A stretch of 64,000 bases of DNA from Planctomycetia bacterium (GCA_016191115.1 JACPPG010000044.1:184250-248249), one strand, 5' to 3'; positions 37,068 through 46,306 are shown, counted from the stretch's first letter. Numbers and translations: made by a program. The notes: generated by a model not told the origin, from the letters alone.

Positions 37068-38024
37068 TCACAAGGGGAGCTCGACGCCGACGCGGCGCTC
37101 GCGGGCCAACTGGACCAGCCGCGCGGCCAGGGCCACGTCCTCGATCGCCAGGCCGACGCTCTTGAACAAGCCGATGCCGCCGGTCCGCGAGCGGCCCACG
37201 GCCTTTCCGGCTACGACGTCGGACAAATCCACGGCCCTCTGCCAGTCGAAGACGCCCTTGGCGGTCGCGTCGGCGAAGTCGCCGGCCTCGGCGCGGCAGG
37301 CGGCGACGCTGTCGCACACGATTGCTTGCGCCCGCCCGACCGTCACGGCATCGATCTCGGCGCGGGTCAGCGCGTTCGAGCCCACGGCGCAGACCACGGC
37401 CCCGTCGGCCAGCCCATGGCCGTCGAAAACGGGCGTGGTGCTCGTTGTGGCGGTGATCACGATCGGCAGGTCCTCGACCGCTTCTTGCGGCCGGTCGACG
37501 GGCGTCACTTCGAGGCCCAGCCTTGCGGCCATGCGGGCGGCGAATGCGGCCCGCCGCGCTTCATCCCGATTATAGACGAACGCCTGTCGTAGCGGCACGG
37601 CGGCGGCGGCCGCTTCAAGTTGCGTTTCGGCTTGCCGTCCCGCGCCAAAAAGGCCTAGCTCCGCCGCCTCGACCGGCGCCATCGCCCGCAGCGCGACGCC
37701 CGTCGTGGCCCCCGTGCGCAGCCGGCCTAGGTGGTCGCCCTGCAATAGCGCGACCAGGTTTCCCGTGGTTTGCTCGCAGAGCGCGACGTGGAAATGCGCG
37801 GCGTCGCGGGTGGTGGTGTAGCACTTCCAGCCGACGTAGCCCAGGTAGCCCGCCGCGGCGATCATCGAGTGCAGGATGATACCGGGCGCACGCGCGCGAA
37901 CGCGGGGGACGTTGTCGGCTTCGCCGGCAGCCAGACGGCGGAAGGCCTCTTCCACCACGTCGATCACTTGCGGCATGTCGATCAGCAAGGCGACGTCCGC
38001 TTCCGTCAAGTAGAGCACGCCCAT
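37068..38024 (-). CDS. Ornithine cyclodeaminase / mu-crystallin family protein
   Basis: 318 residues with the family pattern: GWKCYTTTRDAAHFHVALC near 65-83, LLQGDHLGRLRTGATTGVAL, and the NAD-binding GLFGAGRQAETQLEA. Members include ornithine cyclodeaminase, alanine dehydrogenase-like and imine-reducing enzymes; the exact reaction is not predictable. Followed closely by the epimerase gene on the same strand. Confidence 0.85.
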   Translation of the reverse strand: MGVLYLTEADVALLIDMPQVIDVVEEAFRRLAAGEADNVPRVRARAPGIILHSMIAAAGYLGYVGWKCYTTTRDAAHFHVALCEQTTGNLVALLQGDHLGRLRTGATTGVALRAMAPVEAAELGLFGAGRQAETQLEAAAAAVPLRQAFVYNRDEARRAAFAARMAARLGLEVTPVDRPQEAVEDLPIVITATTSTTPVFDGHGLADGAVVCAVGSNALTRAEIDAVTVGRAQAIVCDSVAACRAEAGDFADATAKGVFDWQRAVDLSDVVAGKAVGRSRTGGIGLFKSVGLAIEDVALAARLVQLARERRVGVELPL

Positions 38025-38120
38025 GATGGATCATCCGTCCTGTCGCCGCGGGTGCCATGATCACGCTTGCGTGAGCATGCTTTCTCCTTATCTCCGAGCG
38101 CATTCGGCGCGGACATCCTC

Positions 38121-39650
38121 CTATTCTTGCAGCGCGGCGATCCGTTGGAAATCGTCCGCCAGCGAGCGGTAGAGCTGGCGGTACTCGGGGAACGCGCGGT
38201 CGTAGGTCTTTTGCGCCGCGCGTTGCGGAGGCGTTGAATCGACGACGCGGATCGTGGCGGCGCAGGCTTCGCGGACGTCCTTGTAAGCGCCGGCGCCGAC
38301 CGCTGCCAGCAGCGCCACGCCAAAGGCCGGACCTTCTTCGGCGTTGATGGTCGAAACCTTTTGACCGAACGCGTCCGCCTGGATTTGCCGCCACAGCCGG
38401 CTTTTGGATCCGCCGCCGCTGGCGCGGATCTCGCGGACCGGCACGCCCATGCCGCGGATGATCTCCAGACAATCGCGCAGCGAGTAGGCGACCCCCTCCA
38501 TGATCGACCGCAGCATGTGCCCACGACCGTGCGCCAGCGACAGCCCGATGAAGCAGCCACGGGCATTTGGGTCGGCGTGCGGCGTCCGCTCGCCGGAGAG
38601 ATAGGGCAGGAAGAACAAACCCTCGCTGCCGGCCGGCACGCCTTCGGCCTCTTTGTTCAGCTTGTCGTAAGCGTCCGAGGCGCCGTCCACGGCGTGCGCG
38701 TCGGTCGCGCACAGCTCGTTCTGGAACCATTGCAGCGACCCGCCCGCGGACAGCGTCACCCCCATCATGTGCCAGCGGCCGCGGACGGCATGGCAAAACG
38801 TGTGGACCCGGCCCTGCGGATCGATCTCGACCTTGTCGCTGTGGGCGAAGATGACGCCGGAGGTGCCGATCGAGGTCGAAATCACGCCGCGGTTAACGAT
38901 CCCATTGCCGACCGCGCCGGCCGCGCAGTCGCCAGCCCCGCCCACGACGACGCAGTCGGTCGACAGGCCGAGCGTTTCGGCCGCTTCGCGCGTCAAGTGG
39001 CCCGTCACGTCCTCTGATTCGTAGCAGTGAGGCAAAAGGTCGGCGTCGAGTTCGAGTTTCGCGAGCAACGAACTCGACCATCGGCGATTCGCCACGTCCA
39101 ACAAGAGCGTGCCGCTGGCGTCGCTCACGTCGCTGGCGAACTCGCCCGTCAGGCGGCGGCGGATCTCGTCCTTGGGCAAGAGCACTTTGCGCAGCTTGTC
39201 GAAGTGGCGCGGTTCATGGTTGCGAAGCCAGAGGACCTTGGGCGCCGTGAAGCCGGTGAGGGCCGGATTGGCCACCAGCTTGATCAGCTTGCGGCGGCCC
39301 CCGGCGCGGCGCTCGATTTCTTCACATTCCGCGGCGGTGCGCTGGTCGTTCCACAACAGGGCGCGGCGGATCACGCGGTCCCGCTTGTCGAGAAACACCG
39401 ACCCGTGCATTTGGCCCGACAGGCCGATGGCGGCCACGTCGGACGGTTTGAGCCGCGCCTTCTTGACGACCGATTGGATGGCGCTCATGGTGGCGCGCCA
39501 CCAGTCTTCGGGGTCTTGCTCGCTCCAGGCCGGCTTGGGGTGATAACAGGGGTAGGTCTCCATGGCGCTGGCGAGAATCTTGCCCGATTCGTCGACCGCC
39601 AGCACCTTGGTGCCCGAAGTCCCCACGTCGATCCCCAGAAAGATGCTCAT
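38121..39650 (-). CDS. xylB: Xylulokinase
   Basis: 509 residues of the FGGY kinase family. [20 protein letters not shown] is the phosphate-binding start, [13 protein letters not shown] is diagnostic for xylulokinases, WNDQRT follows, and the C-terminal domain has [21 protein letters not shown]. Phosphorylates D-xylulose to xylulose 5-phosphate. No xylose isomerase lies nearby. Preceded by repeat A4. Confidence 0.92.
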   Translation of the reverse strand: MSIFLGIDVGTSGTKVLAVDESGKILASAMETYPCYHPKPAWSEQDPEDWWRATMSAIQSVVKKARLKPSDVAAIGLSGQMHGSVFLDKRDRVIRRALLWNDQRTAAECEEIERRAGGRRKLIKLVANPALTGFTAPKVLWLRNHEPRHFDKLRKVLLPKDEIRRRLTGEFASDVSDASGTLLLDVANRRWSSSLLAKLELDADLLPHCYESEDVTGHLTREAAETLGLSTDCVVVGGAGDCAAGAVGNGIVNRGVISTSIGTSGVIFAHSDKVEIDPQGRVHTFCHAVRGRWHMMGVTLSAGGSLQWFQNELCATDAHAVDGASDAYDKLNKEAEGVPAGSEGLFFLPYLSGERTPHADPNARGCFIGLSLAHGRGHMLRSIMEGVAYSLRDCLEIIRGMGVPVREIRASGGGSKSRLWRQIQADAFGQKVSTINAEEGPAFGVALLAAVGAGAYKDVREACAATIRVVDSTPPQRAAQKTYDRAFPEYRQLYRSLADDFQRIAALQE

Positions 39651-39786
39651 GGCCAGTACAGCAGGCAGTAGGCGGTTCGTTTAGCCGCCGCGTCCACGCG
39701 GCGCAAGAACGGCAGCGGCAATCCGTGCCGCGGGATTGTAACGCACGGCGTTGCCGCCAGGCAACGCGGCGGCGGCGTTTGCCAAG

Positions 39787-39898
39787 GCCATTTTGTTTTT
39801 CAAAATGGCGAGGCGGGAAAATGGGACTGGCTCCGAGCGCACAGGGCAAGTCCCATCAAACCAGGGTTGCGTCTCGGTGCCTGTCCCACTTTCCCGCC
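39787..39898. repeat. Dispersed imperfect palindrome, family A copy 4 (reverse, diverged centre)
   Basis: Arms 39,812-39,837 and 39,873-39,898 keep the 26-nt pairing, and the accessory hairpin 39,787-39,809 is a perfect 9-bp stem here. The middle segment differs from the other copies (CACAGGGCAAGTCCCATC in place of the usual centre). Conservation of the arms while the centre drifts supports selection or trans-mobilisation through the ends. Confidence 0.85.
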
Positions 39899-39968
39899 GC
39901 CCAGTATGAATGCTTGAAAGGCCCTGCGGCGTTTGCCTTCACCCGCTCGCGGGTGCCATACTGAAGAC

Positions 39969-40739
39969 ATGTCGAGCATGCCCCTGGTTTCCGCCTTGCC
40001 CGCCGCTCGCCCCAGCGGCCGACCGTTCCGCTACAGCCTGCGGTTCTTGCTTGCCGCCTTCGCGGCGCTGTCGGTCGTGTTGTGGCTGGGCGTCGACCGC
40101 GCGCATCGGCAGCGTGACGCGGTGAGGCACATCCTGGGCAGCTACGGATACGTCACGTACGACGAAACCCATGCGTCACCGGCGCCGGTTTGGTTATACG
40201 ACCACCTGGGGATCGACTTCGTCCACGACGTCACGGCGGTCGAGCTTTTTGCCGACGTCGACATCCGATTCCTGCGCGACTTGCCGAAAGTGCGGTACTT
40301 GAACCTCAGCAGCAATCGGGTAACCGATCACGCCTTGCGGCAAATGCCGCCGCTTGCGAGCCTTGAGGAGCTGCACATTTGGAGCGACCAGACGACCGAT
40401 CGCGGGCTCGTCTGGCTTGCGAGCCAAACGAACTTGCGAAAGCTGTCCCTGGTCGCCGAGAACGTGACCGACGCCGGACTGCCGGCACTGCGGAAGCTTC
40501 CGCGGCTCGAGGACCTGGATCTCGCGCGCACGGGCGTTTCGGACGCCGGCGTCGGCGAACTGGCACGGATGCCCGGCGTGCGCTATGTCGCGCTTCCGCA
40601 GCGGGTCACCGATGCGAGCGTGCCGGCTCTGGCCGGCATGACCCAACTGCGCCGGCTCGATCTGGCCGCTACGCGGATCAGCGACCAAGGGGTCGCGGAC
40701 CTCAAGCAGGCGCTGCCCCGCTGCGCCATCATTCGGTAA
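39969..40739 (+). CDS. Membrane-anchored leucine-rich-repeat protein
   Basis: 256 residues from ATG 39969. A membrane helix (RFLLAAFAALSVVLWLGV, near 23-40) follows a short N-terminus; the outer part has about six LRR units of roughly 24 residues (for example LPKVRYLNLSSNRVTDHAL and LTRLRRLDLA-like MTQLRRLDLAATRISDQGV). Such proteins are common in planctomycetes and probably bind other proteins outside the cytoplasm. Two bases separate its stop from the next gene. Confidence 0.8.
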   Translation: MSSMPLVSALPAARPSGRPFRYSLRFLLAAFAALSVVLWLGVDRAHRQRDAVRHILGSYGYVTYDETHASPAPVWLYDHLGIDFVHDVTAVELFADVDIRFLRDLPKVRYLNLSSNRVTDHALRQMPPLASLEELHIWSDQTTDRGLVWLASQTNLRKLSLVAENVTDAGLPALRKLPRLEDLDLARTGVSDAGVGELARMPGVRYVALPQRVTDASVPALAGMTQLRRLDLAATRISDQGVADLKQALPRCAIIR

Positions 40740-40741
40740 CA

Positions 40742-42277
40742 ATGGATTCGAGCCGCCTGTGCTCTCGTGGCATGCGACTGTCGGTGGCGTTGCTTTGCGG
40801 GCCGTTGCTGGCGAGCGGTTGCGCGCGACGCCCCGCCGCGGATTCGACGGCCGATGCTCATCCGCTCGCGGGCGTGAAACTCAGCTTGCTCGTCATCGGC
40901 GATCCGGCGATGGCCGAGGCCATCGGGCTGTTGCGGGGCGAGTGGCAGGCAGAAACCGGCAGCGAGCTGTCGATTGAGACGATCGAAGACGAGGCGCTCG
41001 CCGCGCGAATCGCGGCCGGGGAAATAGCCGCTGACGCGATCGTCTATTCGTCTCGGCGCCTGGGCGCGCTGGCCGAAGGTGGGATCATTCGTGCGATCGA
41101 ACGGTCGTGGCTGGCGGCGCCCGAGTTGGCTTGGGGCGACGTCTTCGATCTGGTGAAGACCCGCGAGCTCGCTTGGGGCGCGGACGTGTATGCCGTGCCG
41201 TTCACTTCGCCGGTGATGGTGTGTATTTATCGCGCGGACCTGCTTGAACGACTTGGACGAAAGCCACCGGAGTCCTGGCGGGACTATCAACAACTCGCCG
41301 AGCTATTGGCGTCCGCCAAGCCCGCTGGGGCCGACGGGCAGCCATCCGGAGCAGACGCGGCCGACTGGCATGGCACGGCCGAGCCGCTTGCGTCCGGCTG
41401 GTCCGGCGTCACGCTCCTGGCACGGGCCGCGGCCTACGCGCGGCACCCGAATCATTACTCGACGCTCTTCAACATGCAGTCCATGGAGCCGCTCGTGGCC
41501 TCGCCCCCTTTCGTGCGGGCGCTCGAAGAACTGGTGGCGGCGAGCAAGATCGCCGGGCCACCGGCCGCCACATACGATCCGGGGCATGCCTGGCGCGCGG
41601 TTGTCGAGGGGCGATGTGCCATGGCGCTCGGCTGGCCGGCCCGAGAGGCCACGCCCGCCGATGCAGCGACAGAGACATCCGGCCAAGACGCGGAGGCTCG
41701 CCATGCGTCGACTCAGGACATGGAGATCGGCTTTGTTGTGCTGCCCGGCACGGCCGAAGTGTACAACGCCACGGCCGGCAAGTGGGAACGGCGCGCCGGT
41801 GGCGCGACGAGCGTGCCGCTCGTCGCAGCATCGGGCCGCGTGGGCTCAATCGCCGCCAAATCACCGCGCCCGGACGCGGCCACGCGGCTGCTGGCCTGGC
41901 TGGCTAGCCCGCAATGGAGCACCCGCGTCGCCACCGCCGGCGCCGACGCGGCGCCCGTTCGGCGCTCGCAGATCCGCTCGGCGCAGGACTGGGGCGGACC
42001 CGGTATAAGCGCCGCCGAGGCCAGCGCCTATACGAGCGTCGTCGGGCAGTGCTTGAGCGGTCGCGAAGCGCTCGCGGCGCTCCGCATCCCCGGCGCCAGC
42101 CGCTACATGGCCGCGCTCGACGAGGCCGTGCTCGCGGCAGTCCGCGGTGCATCGGCGCCGCAATCCGCGCTCGCGGCCGCGGCCGAGAAGTGGCAGGCGA
42201 TCACCGACGAACTGGGCCTCGAGCGCCAGCGCCGCGCGTATCGCCGCTCGCTGGGACTGGAAGATAGTGGGCAGTAA
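40742..42277 (+). CDS. Extracellular solute-binding lipoprotein (ABC importer type)
   Basis: 511 residues from ATG 40742; an alternative start at 40,772 would give a cleaner signal peptide. Lipobox LLASGC (Cys27) ends the leader. The mature protein has the family-1 binding-protein pattern: an early beta strand LSLLVIGDP, YAVPFTSPVMVCIYRADLLERLG, and a C-terminal part with RSQIRSAQDW. Presumably binds sugars or oligosaccharides, but no permease genes are adjacent. Directly follows the LRR gene. Confidence 0.75.
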   Translation: MDSSRLCSRGMRLSVALLCGPLLASGCARRPAADSTADAHPLAGVKLSLLVIGDPAMAEAIGLLRGEWQAETGSELSIETIEDEALAARIAAGEIAADAIVYSSRRLGALAEGGIIRAIERSWLAAPELAWGDVFDLVKTRELAWGADVYAVPFTSPVMVCIYRADLLERLGRKPPESWRDYQQLAELLASAKPAGADGQPSGADAADWHGTAEPLASGWSGVTLLARAAAYARHPNHYSTLFNMQSMEPLVASPPFVRALEELVAASKIAGPPAATYDPGHAWRAVVEGRCAMALGWPAREATPADAATETSGQDAEARHASTQDMEIGFVVLPGTAEVYNATAGKWERRAGGATSVPLVAASGRVGSIAAKSPRPDAATRLLAWLASPQWSTRVATAGADAAPVRRSQIRSAQDWGGPGISAAEASAYTSVVGQCLSGREALAALRIPGASRYMAALDEAVLAAVRGASAPQSALAAAAEKWQAITDELGLERQRRAYRRSLGLEDSGQ

Positions 42278-42284
42278 GAAAACC

Positions 42285-42322
42285 ATGAATGATGAATGCG
42301 GAATAATGCGGAATGATGAATG
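42285..42322. repeat. gatgaatgcggaatga repeat block
   Basis: A run of related 10- to 12-mers (ATGAATGATGAATGCGGAAT followed by AATGCGGAATGATGAATGG), similar to the arms at 3158-3315. Lies just after the solute-binding gene and before the tRNA promoter. Confidence 0.5.
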
Positions 42323-42397
42323 GGTCGCAGATGCGGGCGTACTGCCGTGGCGGCGGAGATGCTTTTTTTGCTGCCTACTGGTTACTGCTTCATGCTT

Positions 42398-42426
42398 TTG
42401 ACAACCGGGGCGCTTGGCCCTAAAAT
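42398..42426 (+). promoter_or_regulatory. Sigma-70-like promoter of tRNA-Ala
   Basis: TTGACA (42,398-42,403), 17-nt spacer, TAAAAT (42,421-42,426). The tRNA begins 22 nt later. Confidence 0.8.
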
Positions 42427-42448
42427 TCAGGGCACTTACTCCCCTTTG

Positions 42449-42521
42449 GGGGCGGTAGCTCAGTTGGGAGAGCGCTGCGTTCGCAATGCAGAGGTCGGGG
42501 GTTCGACTCCCCTCCGCTCCA
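42449..42521 (+). tRNA. tRNA-Ala (anticodon CGC)
   Basis: 73 nt without the CCA tail. Acceptor GGGGCGG pairs with CCGCTCC (one G-U), D arm GCTC/GAGC, anticodon stem CTGCG/TGCAG with loop TTCGCAA giving anticodon CGC for codon GCG, T loop TTCGACT. Discriminator base A. It marks the left edge of the integrated island: the integrase gene runs into it from the other strand. Confidence 0.96.
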
Positions 42522-43947
42522 CTTTGCAAGGCTCGCCACAAGTCGCTTGTGGCGAGCCTTTTGTGTCGAATGGCCGTTCTCTGGCGTCCCATTTTGAAGT
42601 CCTGCCCGCCTTCTCCATCTTGTCACGAATAGGCAGCTTTGCGCACGAATGCGCAGTTTTTGGTGCGTCCAGTGGTGCGTCCAAACTTAGACCCGGAAGC
42701 ACGTCGAGCGCGTCGCGGACCGCAAGTAGCTCAGGGTCGGTGTACGTGTTCATCGTCAGGTCGATGGTCGAATGCCGCATAGCGGCTTGTGCTGTGCGGG
42801 GTGCAACTCCGCCCCGGCTAAGAAGCGTGCTGAACGAATGGCGGAGGGCGTGAATATCCAGAGTCCGGCCGCGATCATCACGCTTCTTGATACCGGCCGC
42901 CTTGAGGTCGCGGTCGAAGATACGAAGCAAGCCCCTTGGCAACTTGAATACCTTCTCAGTTGGTGGCCTGCCTGCAACCCACGCCGTCAGGTCGGCCACG
43001 AGGTCAGCACGAAGCGGGATCGTGTTCCCTTCCCGGTTCTTTTCTTGTTCGGGCTTTAGCTGTACCGTCCCCACGTCAAGATCAAGCTGAGCGATGGTGA
43101 GGCTTGCGAGTTCGTTCTTTCGCAGCCCCGTCAAGAGGAACGTCTTGTAGATCAACGCCCGTCCCAAGCCCTGCCGGTCGAGTCGCTGCCGAACGTCATC
43201 AGCAACCTTGGCCGCTAGCTCGCCCTTGCGTGGTCCACGCCGGATCGTGAGTGCTTCGATGAGAGGGCGACGGCGGGCGACCGTTAACAACTTCTCCAAC
43301 TCGGCCTCAGTTAGCGATCGCCGTCTGCGTCGCTTGTCCCCCTTGATTTTGGGGATGTCAGAGAACGGATTCGAGATGAGCCGCTTGGACTTTGCCAGCC
43401 AGTTTGCAAAACCCACAAGTGTTTGCCGAAACTCATTGCGGTTGCCACCGGACATCGAGTCATGCTCGATCAACCATGTCTCGAATGTCTCGCGCGTAAG
43501 GTCGGCCAGCGTCTTGAAGCCACACTCATCAGCAAGACGGCTCAGTCGGTTTTCGGTGTTCTTGACCCGGACCGGGTGAACGCGCTTCGTCCTCAGACTT
43601 TGAACGTAGGCTTTGAAATGATCGTTGATGGGGGTGTCAAGATGATCGGCTGCCCCTGACTCCGCCTCAGTCATCAACCCAACCTTGACTAGCTCATGCC
43701 GTCTCTCAAGATCGGCGAGCACCTTTCGGGCAGCGGTCTCCGTGCGACAACCTGTGACATACTCTTTGCCCTTTACTTTGGCCGTATACGTGCCGGACTC
43801 AACGACGATCTTCCCGGCGTCGTTGAGCGGCGCGGTGCGAGTTTTGCCCTTCACTTTCCAGCGCGCAAACCGCTCCCCATTCTTGGTGACGATTTCTGCG
43901 TTCGGAGGGAGCGGCTTAACGCTTCGCTTTCGGTACACGGTGCCCAT
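42460..43947 (-). CDS. Tyrosine recombinase (phage-type integrase) of the island
   Basis: 495 residues from ATG 43947; an upstream frame to 44,091 lies inside the HTH gene. N-terminal SAM-like DNA-binding part near 100-190, then the catalytic domain: Arg in TGLRKNELASL, HALRHSFSTLL (His-x-x-Arg) and MRHSTIDLTMNTYT with the nucleophilic Tyr. The frame stays open past the real end of the domain through the tRNA terminator and stops inside the tRNA gene on the opposite strand; the last ~50 residues are therefore junction-encoded. Catalyses integration/excision at the tRNA. Confidence 0.92.
   Translation of the reverse strand: MGTVYRKRSVKPLPPNAEIVTKNGERFARWKVKGKTRTAPLNDAGKIVVESGTYTAKVKGKEYVTGCRTETAARKVLADLERRHELVKVGLMTEAESGAADHLDTPINDHFKAYVQSLRTKRVHPVRVKNTENRLSRLADECGFKTLADLTRETFETWLIEHDSMSGGNRNEFRQTLVGFANWLAKSKRLISNPFSDIPKIKGDKRRRRRSLTEAELEKLLTVARRRPLIEALTIRRGPRKGELAAKVADDVRQRLDRQGLGRALIYKTFLLTGLRKNELASLTIAQLDLDVGTVQLKPEQEKNREGNTIPLRADLVADLTAWVAGRPPTEKVFKLPRGLLRIFDRDLKAAGIKKRDDRGRTLDIHALRHSFSTLLSRGGVAPRTAQAAMRHSTIDLTMNTYTDPELLAVRDALDVLPGLSLDAPLDAPKTAHSCAKLPIRDKMEKAGRTSKWDARERPFDTKGSPQATCGEPCKVERRGVEPPTSALRTQRSPN
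42528..42562 (+). terminator. Strong terminator hairpin of tRNA-Ala
   Basis: AAGGCTCGCCACAAG (42,528-42,542) and CTTGTGGCGAGCCTT (42,546-42,560) form a perfect 15-bp stem with a TCG loop followed by T residues. It overlaps, on the other strand, the 3' part of the integrase reading frame. Confidence 0.9.
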
Positions 43948-44398
43948 GCTGATTGATCCAGGTTTCGAGTTCACTTCGCGGCCAGCGCACGAGATTGCCG
44001 ACCTTGATCGGTTTCGGGAGCCGGCCGCCGTCGGCGAGACGGCGCACGTGGGACGGGGACACGTCAAGCATGGCCGCCACGGCGACCACACTCAAGAGGT
44101 CGGGCTTTGCGCGGGGGCTGGCATCGTGGCAAGTTTGTAGGCACTTGGTCAGAATGTCGCGTACGATGCCCGGACTCAACGGACCGGGCCGAACACTCTG
44201 GCAGGCGACGACGGCAGAATGCAAGCCGTTTGCGGCGGATCGACGCTCGGCCTCGCGGACGATGGCGCCCAGTTCATGGTACTGGTTCTCTTCAACGTCG
44301 CAGTTCTCGTCCGCCGGGTCGAACGGATCACTCAAACTGGCAACGAGGGCCAATTGAGTCTGGAGCCAGCGCTTGCATTCGGTCATTGGTTCTCTCAT
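43916..44398 (-). CDS. Excisionase-like helix-turn-helix protein
   Basis: 160 residues. The C-terminal ~65 residues are a MerR/excisionase-type winged helix: SVVAVAAMLDVSPSHVRRLADGG then KPIKVGNLVRWPRSELETWIN, the typical HTH_17 ending. The N-terminal part is unfamiliar. The gene overlaps the integrase start by 32 nt, the common xis-int arrangement, and likely directs recombination or represses the promoter. Confidence 0.8.
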   Translation of the reverse strand: MREPMTECKRWLQTQLALVASLSDPFDPADENCDVEENQYHELGAIVREAERRSAANGLHSAVVACQSVRPGPLSPGIVRDILTKCLQTCHDASPRAKPDLLSVVAVAAMLDVSPSHVRRLADGGRLPKPIKVGNLVRWPRSELETWINQHGHRVPKAKR

Positions 44399-44461
44399 TT
44401 GTTCGTAGAGGGGCTACCGGCCCCTTCCCCTTGGGGCCGAGAGTCTCTCGGAAGGACAGTC

Positions 44462-44923
44462 TCACGCAACGCACTCAGCCGGCATCGACGCCAGCAGGTA
44501 CTCGGCGATGAAGTGCCAGTCGATCTGACGGAACAGCTCACCCAACAGGGGGAACACGAGGCTGTACTCTGAGTCAGCCGCGAACTCCTCATCGCCGCTC
44601 CAGAAGTCTTCGATCATGGACACGCCATCGACATAGCCGCAGTTGAATTCGTCCGCGACTACGGCACGAAGCTCGCTTTGAAGGTTCTCCTTCTCGATTA
44701 CAGCCTCGTTGATGGCCTCGGCGACGATCTCGGCCTTCTCGTCCCCGGTCATGGAGTCCAGGTCTTCGTAACAGTGTAGCACTGCATCGCGATCGACCTG
44801 CACATCGGCACGGGCCTGGGCGAGCAAGCGTGGCACGTCAAGCTGGCAGGCGAGCCAATTGGCGACGTGGGCGGTCACGGGATTGCATTTCACACTTAAC
44901 ATCAGGCACTCTTCCTTTCGCAC
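44462..44923 (-). CDS. Hypothetical acidic protein of the island
   Basis: 153 residues (or 146 from the second Met at 44,902), acidic, apparently soluble and mostly helical. The sequence WLACQLDVPRLLAQARADVQVDR and the later DEFNCGYVDGVSMIEDFW are its most distinctive parts. No family recognised. The gene follows the same strand as the integrase operon. Codon pattern and lack of overlap with other frames support it being real. Confidence 0.55.
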   Translation of the reverse strand: MRKEECLMLSVKCNPVTAHVANWLACQLDVPRLLAQARADVQVDRDAVLHCYEDLDSMTGDEKAEIVAEAINEAVIEKENLQSELRAVVADEFNCGYVDGVSMIEDFWSGDEEFAADSEYSLVFPLLGELFRQIDWHFIAEYLLASMPAECVA

Positions 44924-45592
44924 AAGGTTGTCAGCGTCGGCCGTCCACGGCGTGGGCAGTCACCGCGCCTCTACAAACAACTCTGAGCGGGAAAGTCAAG
45001 AAGTCTATAACGTCGAAGCTGGTGAAATACGAACTTTACTCGGCACGATCGCTACGATCCGGTAAAGCTATAGCGACTGTAGCAATCGAACGGACTATGC
45101 ACTTGTGCGTCGCGGCCCGCGCGGTGCTATGTTTGAAATCTATGACGTTGATGGACCAAATGACGACGACTTCGATGACGTGGCCCTTCACACCCTTTAG
45201 GCCCTCCAACGGCAATCCGCTCGTGGCTGCCGAGGCATCAAGGATCAAGAAGGACTAGGACGAGGAATCCAAGCCTCGGCGACCGATCGCACCGAGTGGT
45301 CGCAACGCATTTCTGCGCTGGCCGACATCCTGGTCGTCCTGGTGTGGGCGATCTTCCGCTCGCTGTGACGCGGCGATCCCCGCTGATCGCACCGACGGCC
45401 CGTAGCCGCTAGCCGGGTCCGTGGACCGAAGCTGTGCGACAGAACGCGGCTGCGGGGCGTATACGCAACCACGGACGATGCCACCGACCGACTTGGCGGT
45501 TCTGGGCAAGCATTCTGCCGCGGCAGGTCGGGCCGGAGATGTCAGGCGGACTGCGACTCGGGGAAGGCCAGCGCGTTCGTAGCCGTTCAGAC
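44924..45592. other. Gap of 669 bp without a supported gene
   Basis: Lower-GC mixed sequence between the hypothetical gene and the XRE regulator. A 23-codon frame at 45,129-45,200 encodes an acidic peptide but has no ribosome site, so I do not call it. Scattered open frames do not show coding character. It may be decayed island DNA. Confidence 0.4.
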
Positions 45593-45826
45593 CTAGTCGC
45601 CGATCCGTCGCAGGAGTCGGCATGGATCGACGCCGATCGCTCTGGCGATGTCGAGGAATTCGATCACGTCGATTTGGCGACGGCCAACCTCGAACTTCGA
45701 GACCCATACCTGATCTTTTCCGAGCGCCGCGCCCAGTTGCACCTGGGTAACCTTCTTTGCTTGGCGGGCTTCTTTGAGAACCTTGCTAAGTCGCTCATAA
45801 CGCGGGTCTGCGTCGGCTTTACCCAT
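45593..45826 (-). CDS. XRE-family transcriptional regulator
   Basis: 77 residues, almost entirely one helix-turn-helix domain of HTH_3 type: LSKVLKEARQAKKVTQVQLGAALGKDQVWVSKFEVGRRQID (helices near 11-50), then an amphipathic helix for dimerisation. Size and position match controller proteins of restriction-modification or addiction genes. A palindrome overlapping the divergent promoter lies just upstream (45,853-45,873), a likely binding site. It faces away from the two plus-strand genes that follow. Confidence 0.85.
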   Translation of the reverse strand: MGKADADPRYERLSKVLKEARQAKKVTQVQLGAALGKDQVWVSKFEVGRRQIDVIEFLDIARAIGVDPCRLLRRIGD

Positions 45827-45852
45827 AGGATTCTCACTGTCATATAATGCTA

Positions 45853-45900
45853 AAATAGACTATGCCACTATTTGACTATTCCCGATTGGCATGATATACT
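45853..45900 (+). promoter_or_regulatory. Promoter with overlapping palindromic operator
   Basis: TTGACT (45,872-45,877), 17-nt spacer, TATACT (45,895-45,900): a near-consensus vegetative promoter aimed at the gene at 45,962. AAATAG (45,853-45,858) and CTATTT (45,868-45,873) form a 6-bp inverted repeat whose right arm overlaps the -35 box, a suitable site for the divergent XRE repressor. Confidence 0.65.
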
Positions 45901-45961
45901 TCGGATAGAACGTGCAGTCACTTGAGCAAATCTGAAAGAATTCAAAGTCGCGAGGGTCAGA

Positions 45962-46306
45962 ATGGACGAAGCAGGCCAGTTTCTGAGCGCGTGGAAGGTA
46001 CAATCCATCGAAATACTGCTAGGCGGCAAGGGTGCCCAGGTCACTTTTCGCACAGATGGCCGAGCCCCAATTCGGTTTCGCACAAGCCGTTTCGGGATTG
46101 GGAAGCGCGGAGCCAAGTCTGCGGCCCTGGCCAAGTTCGCATCCCAGGCAGGCTTCGGGGAGGCGTCCTTTCTCTACCGTCACGTCTGTGCTCTACCGCC
46201 CGATCTCACTGGGCCGGTCTTCTGGGACGAGATGCCGGCGTTGGTGGCGAGCCGTAAAGCGCCCCGTGCTCTTCGATGCCATTGGCCCGACGCGGACGTG
46301 GCGTGA
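45962..46306 (+). CDS. Hypothetical protein downstream of the XRE promoter
   Basis: 114 residues, start ATG 45962 about 60 nt after the promoter -10 box; AGGGTCAGA before it is a weak ribosome site. Features: IEILLGGKGAQVTFRTDGR, a basic RFRTSRFGIGKRG patch and a Trp-containing C-terminus. No family recognised. It is the first gene of a short plus-strand unit with the GNAT-like gene. Confidence 0.5.
   Translation: MDEAGQFLSAWKVQSIEILLGGKGAQVTFRTDGRAPIRFRTSRFGIGKRGAKSAALAKFASQAGFGEASFLYRHVCALPPDLTGPVFWDEMPALVASRKAPRALRCHWPDADVA

Noticed and set aside
45129..45200. 23-codon acidic frame starting ATG TTT GAA
   Set aside because: No ribosome site, no similarity, and a gap with no other coding signs; length is within chance expectation.
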